Origin: Acidimicrobiia bacterium
GTDB taxonomy: Bacteria > Actinomycetota > Acidimicrobiia > IMCC26256 > DASPTH01
Length of the DNA stretch: 49,437 nucleotides
Direction of reading: 5' to 3'
NCBI GenBank assembly: GCA_040880805.1
Contig: JBBDHW010000003.1
Coordinates: forward strand, 1 to 49,437
Positions within the stretch are counted from its first letter, which is position 1. Each line of letters begins with the position of its first letter. The notes beneath the pieces are model-generated. The model was not told the DNA's origin, did no database searches, and saw only the letters and a list, made by a program, of their open reading frames with translations. Both the position numbers and the translations under genes were made by a program. Positions 16,221 through 23,729 of this stretch are shown here, piece by piece.

Positions 16221-18608
16221 TCAGCCCTCGATCTCGAGTGACTCTTTGTCGCCTGTGATGTCGATCTCGCCATCGCCCTCGTTACCGGTAACGTCGATTT
16301 CGGCGTCGCCAGTCGCAGGGTCGATGCCGACTTCCTTGCGAACCTTCTCACTGATCTCGACCATCATGTCGAGGTTCTCGGCAAGGAACTGCTTCGCGTT
16401 CTCGCGCCCCTGGCCGAGTTGCTCGCCTTCGTAGGTGAACCACGCGCCCGACTTCTTCACGATGCCGAGGTCGACGCCGACATCGAGCAGCGAGCCCTCA
16501 CGGCTGATGCCCTTGCCGTACATGATGTCGAACTCCGCCTGTTTGAATGGGCTGGCGCAATTCTGGACGACGACACCGTCGGCGACGAACGTGTGGTCTT
16601 CGTCGACCTCGATGTCGTACACCTCGCAACGCTGCGGCTCGGTGATCGCTGCGATACGCGCGTAGTGCAGGTCCTCGTCGAGCACTCCGCGGAGGAAATC
16701 GCTGTCGAGCGCATCGGCAAGCCGGTCGAGCCGGTCGCGCCGGAGCCTGCGCACACCGAGCACTTGCGGAAGGCCGCCTTGCGGATCGCCGGCAAGATCA
16801 CCGACGAGCTGCGCGGCGATCGCTGCGGTGACACCACGACCGCGCAGGTAGGCGAGTACTGGCTCGGAGGCAGACTCCGGAAGGTAGTTGGTCTGCGAGC
16901 CGCGGTGTTTGGCCAGTTCGGAATCGGCGAGCGCCTCGACGAGCTTCTGCCCACGCGGGCCCCACATCGGCAGCGCCTCCGAGAAGCGCGCCACGTTGTC
17001 GATCCCGCTCACCCGGACTTCCCAGCACGGGAGCTTGCCTTGCACGCGGCGCCCCTTGACGATGCTCGGGCGTTGGGTCGACGGGTCGTAGACCTTCACC
17101 GCGCTCCAGATGCCGAAGCGGAGGAGCAGCCAGTGGATCTGATGCGCGAGCTGCTCAGACGTGGTTGTGAAACCGCAGCGGACGCCCCCTGTCTGCTCAC
17201 GGCTGACGTAGCCATCGCTCTCCAAGAGCCCGAAGAGCATGTTCCCGACCACTTCGGCCGACACGTCGGCTACGAAGAATGGTGCGGGAATCCGCTTGGT
17301 CGGTGCGAGGTGCCCGTGGATACCTGCCCATCGAGTGAGTGCGAGCACACCATTCTGCTCACCGAGGCGATGCGAGATGCTTGCCTCGATCCCGCGGGTG
17401 CGGGTCTTGCATCCCAGAGACTCTGCGATCTCCGCGACGTCCTGGTGCAGTGACGGCTGCGTGTTGATGAACGCGATCGGCGTCTTGCCGCCCACATACC
17501 CGTCGCCGATGAGGTATCCAAGCAACCGTGCGTGCGCGGGAGGCACGGGTTCGACGTCGCCGAAGCTGCCGGCTCGCCGCGGTCGCGCGACGCGGTCACC
17601 AACCGCGAGCTCGGCCGCCTCGCGCCATCCGCGGTCGGTGAGGATCTTGTGATCGGGCGTGACGCGCAACACCGTGCCGTCGCGGAGTTGCAGACCGATC
17701 ACTTCCTGCTCGCCTTGGACGAACCGATCCACGATCGGGCGGACGTGCAGCTTCCCGGCCTTGTCGGCGGCCACCACCGAGCCGCCCACATCGTCGTGGA
17801 CGATGTCTTCGATGAGATGAGTGAGGCCTGTTGTCGGGTCGAACACCTTCGTGCCGGCGGCGACACACTTGTTCTTCACGACCTTCACGCGAGTGCGGTT
17901 GCCGGTGACTTCCGCGCCGTCCTTGATCGACTCGATGCGGCGGATGTCGAGCCGCACCGACGAGTAGAACTTCAGCGCGCGGCCGCCCGGGGTCGTCTCA
18001 GGTGAGCCGAAGACGATTCCTATTTTTTCTCGCAACTGGTTGATGAAGATGCAGATCGTGCGCGAGCGGTTGAGGTTGCCGGTGAGCTTGCGGAGCGCCT
18101 GACTCATCAGCCGGGCCTGGAGACCCATGTGCGAGTCGCCCATCTCGCCTTCGATCTCGGCGCGGGGCACGAGCGCGGCGACCGAGTCGATGACGATCAC
18201 GTCGAGCGCGCCCGAGCGGATGAGCATGTCGGCGATCTCGAGCGCCTGCTCACCGGTGTCGGGCTGCGAGATGTAGAGGTCGTCGACGTTCACGCCGATG
18301 GCCGCGGCGTACACCGGGTCCATCGCGTGCTCGGCATCGATGTACGCGCAGATGCCGCCGTTGCGCTGCGCTTCGGCGACCACGTGCATGGCGAGCGTGG
18401 ACTTGCCCGACGACTCGGGTCCGAAGATCTCGACCACGCGGCCGCGAGGGAGGCCGCCGATGCCGAGGGCGATGTCGAGCGCGAGCGCGCCGGTGGGGAT
18501 GGCGGCCACGCCCACATGGCCCCGCTCCCCCAACCGCATGATGGCGCCCTTGCCGTAGTTCTTCTCGATCTGGCCGAGCGCCATCTCGAGGGCCTGGTCT
18601 CGTTCCAC
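16221..18608 (-). CDS. recA: recombinase RecA precursor with intein
   Basis: 795-residue precursor; 359 residues after removal of the 436-residue intein. RecA motifs: Walker A GPESSGKS (63-70), [22 protein letters not shown] (residues ~138-158), [10 protein letters not shown] (188-197), and C-terminal [19 protein letters not shown] after the splice point. Forms ATP-dependent filaments on ssDNA, drives recombination and stimulates LexA self-cleavage. Start GTG 18608, with AGGAGGG 7 bases upstream; the longer frame lacks conservation. The acidic tail ([10 protein letters not shown]... EIEG) is typical. An SOS box lies 140 bases upstream. recX is absent downstream, where convergent TSUP and vapBC genes lie instead. 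Confidence 0.97.
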   Translation of the reverse strand: MERDQALEMALGQIEKNYGKGAIMRLGERGHVGVAAIPTGALALDIALGIGGLPRGRVVEIFGPESSGKSTLAMHVVAEAQRNGGICAYIDAEHAMDPVYAAAIGVNVDDLYISQPDTGEQALEIADMLIRSGALDVIVIDSVAALVPRAEIEGEMGDSHMGLQARLMSQALRKLTGNLNRSRTICIFINQLREKIGIVFGSPETTPGGRALKFYSSVRLDIRRIESIKDGAEVTGNRTRVKVVKNKCVAAGTKVFDPTTGLTHLIEDIVHDDVGGSVVAADKAGKLHVRPIVDRFVQGEQEVIGLQLRDGTVLRVTPDHKILTDRGWREAAELAVGDRVARPRRAGSFGDVEPVPPAHARLLGYLIGDGYVGGKTPIAFINTQPSLHQDVAEIAESLGCKTRTRGIEASISHRLGEQNGVLALTRWAGIHGHLAPTKRIPAPFFVADVSAEVVGNMLFGLLESDGYVSREQTGGVRCGFTTTSEQLAHQIHWLLLRFGIWSAVKVYDPSTQRPSIVKGRRVQGKLPCWEVRVSGIDNVARFSEALPMWGPRGQKLVEALADSELAKHRGSQTNYLPESASEPVLAYLRGRGVTAAIAAQLVGDLAGDPQGGLPQVLGVRRLRRDRLDRLADALDSDFLRGVLDEDLHYARIAAITEPQRCEVYDIEVDEDHTFVADGVVVQNCASPFKQAEFDIMYGKGISREGSLLDVGVDLGIVKKSGAWFTYEGEQLGQGRENAKQFLAENLDMMVEISEKVRKEVGIDPATGDAEIDVTGNEGDGEIDITGDKESLEIEG
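16560..17867 (-). other. RecA intein with LAGLIDADG homing endonuclease
   Basis: 436 residues between extein KVVKNK and [10 protein letters not shown], the same site as the Mycobacterium tuberculosis RecA intein and clearly similar to it (from memory: shared [42 protein letters not shown]). First residue Cys ([10 protein letters not shown]), block B TPDH, two LAGLIDADG motifs (LLGYLIGDG near 115-123 and LFGLLESDG near 211-219) retaining both catalytic Asp, block [22 protein letters not shown]. The end is VVVQN before the +1 Cys: the usual penultimate His is Gln (CAG codon). Endonuclease residues look intact, so it may still home. Confidence 0.95.
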
Positions 18609-18620
18609 GGTAGAACCCTC

Positions 18621-18664
18621 CTGATATCTGAAAGCCCTGGTATCTGAAGCCTGGGATCTGAGCG
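18621..18664. repeat. three tandem ~15-base repeats in recA leader
   Basis: On the plus strand, three imperfect units of the form CTG-NN-ATCTGA-(A)GC follow one another directly before the recA ribosome binding site. On the mRNA they read as repeats of TCAGATNCCAG. Function unknown; possibly leader structure or a regulator site. Confidence 0.6.
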
Positions 18665-18747
18665 GATCTGCTGCGGGGAAGCCGTCGAGGAGGAAGGTAC
18701 GACGGGGGTATGACACTTACGCGGAAACTACACCTGTGCAACTTAGC

Positions 18748-18761
18748 CGAACACCCGTTCG
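18748..18761. promoter_or_regulatory. LexA operator upstream of recA
   Basis: CGAACACCCGTTCG, perfect CGAAC-N4-GTTCG. It lies between recA (minus) and the GNAT gene (plus, GTG at 18792, 30 bases away), so it could serve one or both. Confidence 0.85.
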
Positions 18762-18791
18762 GGGGCAAGCACCCATGCCTAGAGTCTCGCT

Positions 18792-19508
18792 GTGGCCCGG
18801 AGCCGGACCGACCAGACAGTCGTCTGGGGCATCGCGAGCGGCCTGTTGTTCCTCGTTGCGGCGACCCTCTTTGCCGCCGCGCTCACGGTGGACGACGACG
18901 CCTCGTGGATCTGTGCCGGCCTCGCTTCACTCCTCGGTCTGCTCGCTGTTGTGTCCTTCTCCCTCGCTCTCGCCGTGCACTTCGAGCTCTGGCCCTACCC
19001 ACCAGAGCCCGACCGGCAGACCACTCCTCGCAGCGGCTCGGTGCAGCTGACCCGCCGGCCCGCCGACGCATCCGACACGGAGTTCGCCCGGGACGCGCAT
19101 CACCGCGCCTACCGAGACGTCGTCGAGCGCCAGTTCGGGAGCTGGAACCGGGAGGAGCAAGACGGGTTCTTCGACCGCAACTGGGCAGGTGGCGGGGTCG
19201 AGGTGCTGCTGTGCGACGACACCCCGTGCGGTTACGTCGCCGTCGAGCAGCGAACGGACGACCTCTACGTCCGTGAGCTCGTGATCCTCCCGGAGTTCCA
19301 GAATCGAGGGATCGGCTCGGCAGTCCTCGCAGAGACACTCGACCTCGCGAACAGCCGGGACGCCCCGGTGCACCTGCAAGTGCTCCGCGAGAACCGCGCG
19401 CGGTTGCTCTACGAGCGGCTGGGCTTCACGGAAACCGGCCGCACCTCCACGCACGTTCTCCTCGAGCGCGGCACCCGCCGACCGGAACCTACGGTCACGC
19501 CACCATGA
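18792..19508 (+). CDS. GNAT N-acetyltransferase with N-terminal membrane segments
   Basis: 238 residues. Two hydrophobic segments at about 12-31 and 39-63 would anchor it in the membrane. The rest is a GNAT domain (residues 77-225) with the acetyl-CoA signature FQNRGIGSAVLAETL and VLRENRARLLYERLGFTETG. The acceptor is unknown. GTG start at 18792 is weak; no ribosome site seen. The stop overlaps the next ATG by 4 bases (ATGA), so it is coupled to the tyrosine phosphatase. Divergent from recA with one LexA box between them, so SOS control of this gene is possible. Confidence 0.82.
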   Translation: MARSRTDQTVVWGIASGLLFLVAATLFAAALTVDDDASWICAGLASLLGLLAVVSFSLALAVHFELWPYPPEPDRQTTPRSGSVQLTRRPADASDTEFARDAHHRAYRDVVERQFGSWNREEQDGFFDRNWAGGGVEVLLCDDTPCGYVAVEQRTDDLYVRELVILPEFQNRGIGSAVLAETLDLANSRDAPVHLQVLRENRARLLYERLGFTETGRTSTHVLLERGTRRPEPTVTPP

Positions 19509-20257
19509 CACTCCGGCGAGTCGCGTTCGAAGGGCCGATCAACTTCCGCGACCTCGGCGGCTACCCCGTGGAGGGCGGAGGGCACGTGCGGTGGGGCCGT
19601 CTCTACCGCAGCGACTCGCTCCACACGATCACGCCCGACGACGTGCCTATGCTGCGCGAGCTCGGTGTTCGTACCGCCATCGACTTCCGCTCCAGCGACG
19701 AGATCGACCGCCTCGGCATCGGGCCGCTCGGCGAGGTCTCCGTCCGTCACGTGCACTGCCCCACGTTCGACGGCGCGCGCACAGAGGAACCCCCGATGTT
19801 CGAGGGAAAGACGGCCGCGGAGTTCTACGCGCTCATGATGGACCGCGGCGCCGGCGCGTACGTGGCCGCGCTCGAATCGCTGACCGAGCCGGGCGCGCTC
19901 CCCTCGGTGTTCTTCTGCGTCGCCGGAAAGGACCGCACCGGATGCTTCGCGGCGCTCGTGCTCGGTCTCCTGGGCGTCTCGAACGACGACATCGTGCTGG
20001 ACTATGCGCTCACGCAGGAAATCGTGCCGATCCTCACCGCGCGCCGTCTCGAGCGCGACGGGCCTGAGGTCGACGCCGAGCGCTGGAAGCACATCCCGCC
20101 GGACTTGCGCGAAGCGCGAGTCCACGTGATGGAAGAGCTCGTCGGAATCATGCACGAACGCTGGGGAAGCTGGGAGGGATACGCCGGCGCCGCGGGAATC
20201 GGCACCGAAGTAGTGGCGCGCCTCCGCGAGGAACTTCTTGGAGGCGGCGCTCAGTAA
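19505..20257 (+). CDS. tyrosine-protein phosphatase (Y_phosphatase3 family)
   Basis: 250 residues. Opens with the family marker NFRDLGGY (13-20), and has the catalytic loop CVAGKDRTG with Cys138 and Arg144 (C-x5-R). Members of this family include mycobacterial PtpB-like enzymes acting on phosphotyrosine or phosphoinositides; the substrate here is unknown. Starts within the end of the GNAT gene and ends 10 bases before the convergent HTH gene. Confidence 0.88.
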   Translation: MTLRRVAFEGPINFRDLGGYPVEGGGHVRWGRLYRSDSLHTITPDDVPMLRELGVRTAIDFRSSDEIDRLGIGPLGEVSVRHVHCPTFDGARTEEPPMFEGKTAAEFYALMMDRGAGAYVAALESLTEPGALPSVFFCVAGKDRTGCFAALVLGLLGVSNDDIVLDYALTQEIVPILTARRLERDGPEVDAERWKHIPPDLREARVHVMEELVGIMHERWGSWEGYAGAAGIGTEVVARLREELLGGGAQ

Positions 20258-20267
20258 ACAGGGGTCT

Positions 20268-20492
20268 TCATTCGGTACTGAAGCGTTCCCAGGCTGCCTG
20301 CCGCGTGATACCGAGCGCGTCACCGATCTCTGCCCACGTGCATCGTTGTTGGCGTGCCATCGCGACGATTTCCGGTACCGCCGCCTGGACGCTCTGAGTC
20401 GACTTCCTAATGCCGCGCAGCGCGCCGAGGGGGTCGCGGTCGGCGTTCTCGATGCTGAGATTCATCCTGACGTGCGTGCGTTTCTTCGCCAT
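20268..20492 (-). CDS. small HTH protein
   Basis: 74 residues with a basic N-terminus and a C-terminal helix-turn-helix (about residues 40-71: PEIVAMARQQRCTWAEIGDALGITRQAAWERF). It resembles the short single-HTH regulators common in actinobacteria. A good promoter with direct repeats lies directly upstream (20529-20557), suggesting autoregulation. It converges on the phosphatase gene. No family name can be given. Confidence 0.7.
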   Translation of the reverse strand: MAKKRTHVRMNLSIENADRDPLGALRGIRKSTQSVQAAVPEIVAMARQQRCTWAEIGDALGITRQAAWERFSTE

Positions 20493-20528
20493 GCTGCTCT
20501 TCTCTGTCTGTTCCTCAGCGTCAAGCCA

Positions 20529-20557
20529 ACCTTACAACTGTCAAGCTAACTTGTCAA
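20529..20557 (-). promoter_or_regulatory. promoter and repeat operator of the small HTH gene
   Basis: Minus strand: TTGACA (20552-20557), 17-base spacer, TAAGGT (20529-20534). Embedded are two direct repeats of the form AAG-TTNGCTTGAC with a period near 20 bases, and an inverted CAAG-CTAA-CTTG. Start site would be near 20522, giving a 30-base leader. Begins one base from the vapC2 stop. Confidence 0.6.
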
Positions 20558-20947
20558 TCAGACGCGGATCACGTCGAGGCCGGGAACGCCGTCGTAGTCG
20601 GCGTCCCGGGAGACGACGGGCATCTCGTACGTGAGCGCAGTCGCCGCGATCCACGAGTCGTTCATCGGCATGCGACGGCCCGCGTCGCGCAATGCAAGTC
20701 GCAAGACGGCCCACACTGACGCGACGTCGCGGTCGACCGGCAGCGGCTCGAGCACCTCTGCGAGCGTCAGGGTGTCGAGTCGCCGCGCACGCGTCGGGCC
20801 GTCGGCAGCCGCGAGCACGCCGAGGCGGAGTTCGCCGATCGTCACGACGGACACGCTGATCTGCTCCGGCGGGTCACCACTCAGCGGACGCTCCAACTCG
20901 AGCGCGATGAAGAGCGAGGTGTCGGCGAGGGCGAGTGATGCCCTCAC
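20558..20947 (-). CDS. vapC: PIN-domain toxin (VapC), module 2
   Basis: 129 residues with Asp9 (LADTSLFIAL), Glu39 (VTIGEL), Asp97 (MNDSWIAATAL) and Asp115 (SRDADY), the four-acid PIN site. GTG start at 20947 overlaps the antitoxin stop (GTGA). Closely follows the fold of toxin 1 but with different sequence outside the motifs. Confidence 0.88.
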   Translation of the reverse strand: MRASLALADTSLFIALELERPLSGDPPEQISVSVVTIGELRLGVLAAADGPTRARRLDTLTLAEVLEPLPVDRDVASVWAVLRLALRDAGRRMPMNDSWIAATALTYEMPVVSRDADYDGVPGLDVIRV

Positions 20948-21198
20948 CGGATCGGTGCATCGTCGGTGGTGTCGGGAAGCAACTCGCGCAGCTCGTCGGC
21001 GAGCGCGGCGTCGGCGCGACCGCGTTCCAGAGCGGCCCGGAACGCGTCCCAGCGCATCGACCGGGGGCGCATCGGCAGCGGAACGAGATCGGCGACCGGG
21101 CGTCCCTGCACGGTGACCCGGAGGCGCTCGCCCGACTCGACCCTCCGGAGCACGGCGCTCACGTCGTTGCGCAGCTCGCGGGCCGGGATCTCGTCCAT
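20944..21198 (-). CDS. vapB: Phd-type antitoxin (VapB), module 2
   Basis: 84 residues beginning MDEIPARELRNDVSAVLRRVESGERLRVTVQGRPVADL in type, the same N-terminal RELRND DNA-binding fold as antitoxin 1 and the same length. Coupled to vapC2 by a 4-base overlap. An operator palindrome starts 13 bases upstream and overlaps the end of thpR. Confidence 0.88.
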   Translation of the reverse strand: MDEIPARELRNDVSAVLRRVESGERLRVTVQGRPVADLVPLPMRPRSMRWDAFRAALERGRADAALADELRELLPDTTDDAPIR

Positions 21199-21211
21199 TT
21201 GCCGAGTGTCG

Positions 21212-21233
21212 GGTGTAGCAGAACTGCTACACC
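21212..21233. promoter_or_regulatory. VapBC-2 operator palindrome
   Basis: GGTGTAGCAG-AA-CTGCTACACC, perfect 10-bp arms. It contains GTAGCA-N4-TGCTAC, the same half-sites as the module 1 operator (there with N5). It overlaps the thpR stop codon at 21227-21229. Confidence 0.75.
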
Positions 21234-21796
21234 GCTCCGCCGAGCGGGAAGCTCGCCACCTCGCGGTAGACGGCGCCGTCCCAGCGAGTATCGCTCTCCA
21301 TCAGCAGCACCTCGGAGACGTCCCAGAGCGGACCGACCGGGCCGTCGCCCAGCGAGTGCACGAGGTTCGCCAACGGCCGCGCCCGATGCGAGCGCGCGAT
21401 CGTGAGGTGTGGGCTGAAGTCGCGCTGCTCCGGCTCGTAGCCGAGCGGCTCGGTCGCGCGCTGCACCGCGTCGGCCAGCCGCGCGAGCTCGGGCTCACCC
21501 TCGTCGAGCCCGATCCACACCACCGCGGCGCGCGACGTCGACGGGAACGCTCCCGCGCCACCCAGCGCGAGCGTCACGGGGGGCATGCCGTGGAGCCCCC
21601 AGCGCAGGGCATCGGTGAGCTCGTCGGCGTCGTCGATAGATCCGAGGAACTGGAGGGTGAGGTGCCACTGCCCCGCGTGCGTCCAGTTCAGACGAGGCGG
21701 TCCGACCGGGCGGACGGGCGCGACCGCACGCTCCACCGCGTCGAGCACCTCGGGCGGCGGCACGACCGCGACGAAGGCGCGCCGCAAAGTGGTCAC
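21227..21796 (-). CDS. thpR: RNA 2',3'-cyclic phosphodiesterase (2H family)
   Basis: 189 residues with the two HxTx motifs of the 2H superfamily: HLT at 45-47 (WHLTLQFLG) and HLT at 130-132 (SPHLTIARS). Opens 2',3'-cyclic phosphates on RNA ends. GTG start 21796. Commonly found beside cinA and recA in actinobacteria; here it lies 24 bases after cinA on the same strand. Confidence 0.9.
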   Translation of the reverse strand: MTTLRRAFVAVVPPPEVLDAVERAVAPVRPVGPPRLNWTHAGQWHLTLQFLGSIDDADELTDALRWGLHGMPPVTLALGGAGAFPSTSRAAVVWIGLDEGEPELARLADAVQRATEPLGYEPEQRDFSPHLTIARSHRARPLANLVHSLGDGPVGPLWDVSEVLLMESDTRWDGAVYREVASFPLGGAV

Positions 21797-21820
21797 GTCG
21801 ACCCGCTCACGTCATCTGGG

Positions 21821-23068
21821 TCAAGGCAGCGCGAGGAGTCGCATTCGCAGCAGGTTGAGCACCGAGATCGTGGAGAACTGCCGGATGCGCTCGCGGTCGA
21901 ACGGCAGCCGCGCGGTGACCGCCTCGGTCTCGTGGCCCGGGACCGCGATCCCGTACCAGACCGTGCCGACGGGCTGGCCCTCCATCTCGTCGGGGCCCGC
22001 CACGCCCGTGGCGGAGATCCCGACGTCGGCGCCGAGCACGCGCTGTGCGCCCTCGGCCATCTCCTTCGCCGCGGCTTCGGTGATGACGTGCTCGGCGGTC
22101 ACGCCGAGGATCTCGCGCTTCACTTCGGTGGCGTAGGACGCGATCGAGCCGCGGAACGTGCGGCTCGCGCCGGGAACGTTGGCGATGCGCGCGCCGATGA
22201 ACCCGCCGGTGAGCGACTCGGCGACGCCGAGCGACCAACCGCGCGCCTCGCACAGCCGCAACACTTCCGACTCCATCGTGTCGTCGTTCACCGCGAACAC
22301 CAACTCGCCGAGCACCGAGCGCAGCTCACGGTCTTCCGCGTCGAGCAACTCGCGCGCTTCGTCCTCGGTGGGCGCCTTGGCGGTCATGCGCACGTAGATG
22401 CCCTCGATCCCTCGCGCGAGGAACGCGATGGTGGGGTTCGTCTGCTGGTCGACCCGTTCGGCGATCATCTCCGCGAGCCCCGACTCCGAGGCGCCCCACG
22501 TCTTCAGCGACCGCGACACGATCACCGCTCGCTCCCCCGACCGCTCGAGCAGGTCGGGCAGCACGAACTTCGTGATCATCTCGGTCATCTCGTACGGCAC
22601 GCCGGGCACCGCGTAGATGATCTTCACCTCCCCGTCCGGCATCGGGACCTCGCACCGCAGCCCGGGCGCGGTGCCGATCGGGTTCGGGATCACGTCGCCG
22701 CCCTTCGGCACGTCGGCCTGCCGCAGGTTGTTCTCGGGCATCGGGCGACCACGACCTCCGAAGAGCCGAGCGACGTGCTCGATGAGCTCCTCGCGACGCT
22801 CGAGCTCGACGCCCATCACCTCGGCGACCGCCTCACGTGTGACGTCGTCGGGCGTGGGCCCGATGCCGCCGCACACGATGACGGCGTCGGCGCGGTCGAG
22901 CAACTCACGCAGGCACTGCACCATGCGACCGAGGTTGTCGCCCACCTTGCGGTGCTCGCAGGTGTCGAGGCCCGCCGCCGACAGCTGCTCCCCGATCCAC
23001 GAGCTATTGGTGTCGACGATCTGGCCGAGCAGCAATTCGGTGCCGATCGCGAGGACGTCAACCCGCAT
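21821..23068 (-). CDS. cinA: CinA-family nicotinamide-nucleotide amidohydrolase
   Basis: 415 residues: N-terminal molybdopterin-binding-like domain (MRVDVLAIGTELLLGQIVDTN, GGIGPTPDD) and C-terminal NMN deamidase domain (AESLTGGFIGARI, GSIASYA, ATGVAGP). Works in pyridine nucleotide salvage and is often linked to competence or DNA damage responses. ATG at 23068; it overlaps the end of pgsA by 11 bases. Confidence 0.93.
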   Translation of the reverse strand: MRVDVLAIGTELLLGQIVDTNSSWIGEQLSAAGLDTCEHRKVGDNLGRMVQCLRELLDRADAVIVCGGIGPTPDDVTREAVAEVMGVELERREELIEHVARLFGGRGRPMPENNLRQADVPKGGDVIPNPIGTAPGLRCEVPMPDGEVKIIYAVPGVPYEMTEMITKFVLPDLLERSGERAVIVSRSLKTWGASESGLAEMIAERVDQQTNPTIAFLARGIEGIYVRMTAKAPTEDEARELLDAEDRELRSVLGELVFAVNDDTMESEVLRLCEARGWSLGVAESLTGGFIGARIANVPGASRTFRGSIASYATEVKREILGVTAEHVITEAAAKEMAEGAQRVLGADVGISATGVAGPDEMEGQPVGTVWYGIAVPGHETEAVTARLPFDRERIRQFSTISVLNLLRMRLLALP

Positions 23069-23729
23069 CGGCGGCCCGCTGCGTCTGCTGCTTCCACCCT
23101 CGGCGCACGATGTCGAGCGCCGACACCACCGTGAGCGCGATCGCGATCCAGAGGATCGTGTCGTGCACCGTCGCCCACTCGTAGGTGGGCGGGAAGAGCA
23201 CGATGCCGACCGCGAGGAACTGGAAGAACGCCTTCCACTTGCCCATCTGGAGCGCCGGGAGCGAGATGCCACGGCGCCCCGCGAACGACCGGTAGATCGA
23301 GATCCCCACCTCGCGCACCGCGACGATGGTGACTGCGGCCCACGAGAAGTCGCCGCGAAGACCGAGCGCGAAGAACCCACCGATCACGAGGAACTTGTCG
23401 GCCAAGGGATCGAGGAACGCGCCCGAGCGCGTCGCCCCGTCGCGGCGTGCGAGCCAGCCGTCGAGCCGGTCGGTGCACGCGAGCACGAACCACAGGGTCA
23501 CCGTGAGCCAGGTGGAACCGCGATCCGCGATCAACAGCAGCGTGGGCACGGCGAGCACCAGCCGTGCGACGGTGACGAAGTTCGCCGGTGTGGCGATCGC
23601 GCTGTCGCTGAACCTTTTGACGCGCTCGCTCTCTGCGAGCCGGGATACCCGGCTCGCGGGCGTTCGCTCGCTGGCGAGCGCGCTGCGCTCCCTCCGGTCG
23701 CTGCGCGCGCCGCTGGCGCCGGATGTCAC
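23058..23729 (-). CDS. pgsA: CDP-diacylglycerol-glycerol-3-phosphate 3-phosphatidyltransferase
   Basis: Makes phosphatidylglycerophosphate in the membrane. 223 residues. The CDP-alcohol phosphotransferase motif D-x2-DG-x2-AR-x8-G-x3-D-x3-D is complete (Asp87, Asp90, Gly91, Ala94, Arg95, Gly103, Asp107, Asp111), with several membrane helices. Unusual: the conserved protein begins near residue 45 (ATPANFVTVARL), and residues 8-36 are encoded by a copy of a dispersed palindromic repeat. The GTG at 23729 is the only visible in-frame start before that region and overlaps the rimO stop (GTGA), so the repeat is probably translated. A homologue of unknown substrate (cardiolipin or PI synthase) is the alternative. 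Confidence 0.88.
   Translation of the reverse strand: MTSGASGARSDRRERSALASERTPASRVSRLAESERVKRFSDSAIATPANFVTVARLVLAVPTLLLIADRGSTWLTVTLWFVLACTDRLDGWLARRDGATRSGAFLDPLADKFLVIGGFFALGLRGDFSWAAVTIVAVREVGISIYRSFAGRRGISLPALQMGKWKAFFQFLAVGIVLFPPTYEWATVHDTILWIAIALTVVSALDIVRRGWKQQTQRAADAG
23623..23706 (+). repeat. dispersed palindromic repeat, copy A (inside pgsA)
   Basis: 84 bases with two internal hairpins: GAGCCGGG-ATA-CCCGGCTC and CGCTCGC-TG-GCGAGCG. About 90% identical to copy B at 37861-37942, which lies in opposite orientation. Resembles REP-type elements. In copy A the minus strand is read as part of pgsA. Confidence 0.85.

Noticed and set aside
23623-23706. IS element or transposase remnant
   Set aside because: Only 84 bases, no coding capacity of its own, no target-site duplication visible; REP-like element is the better description.
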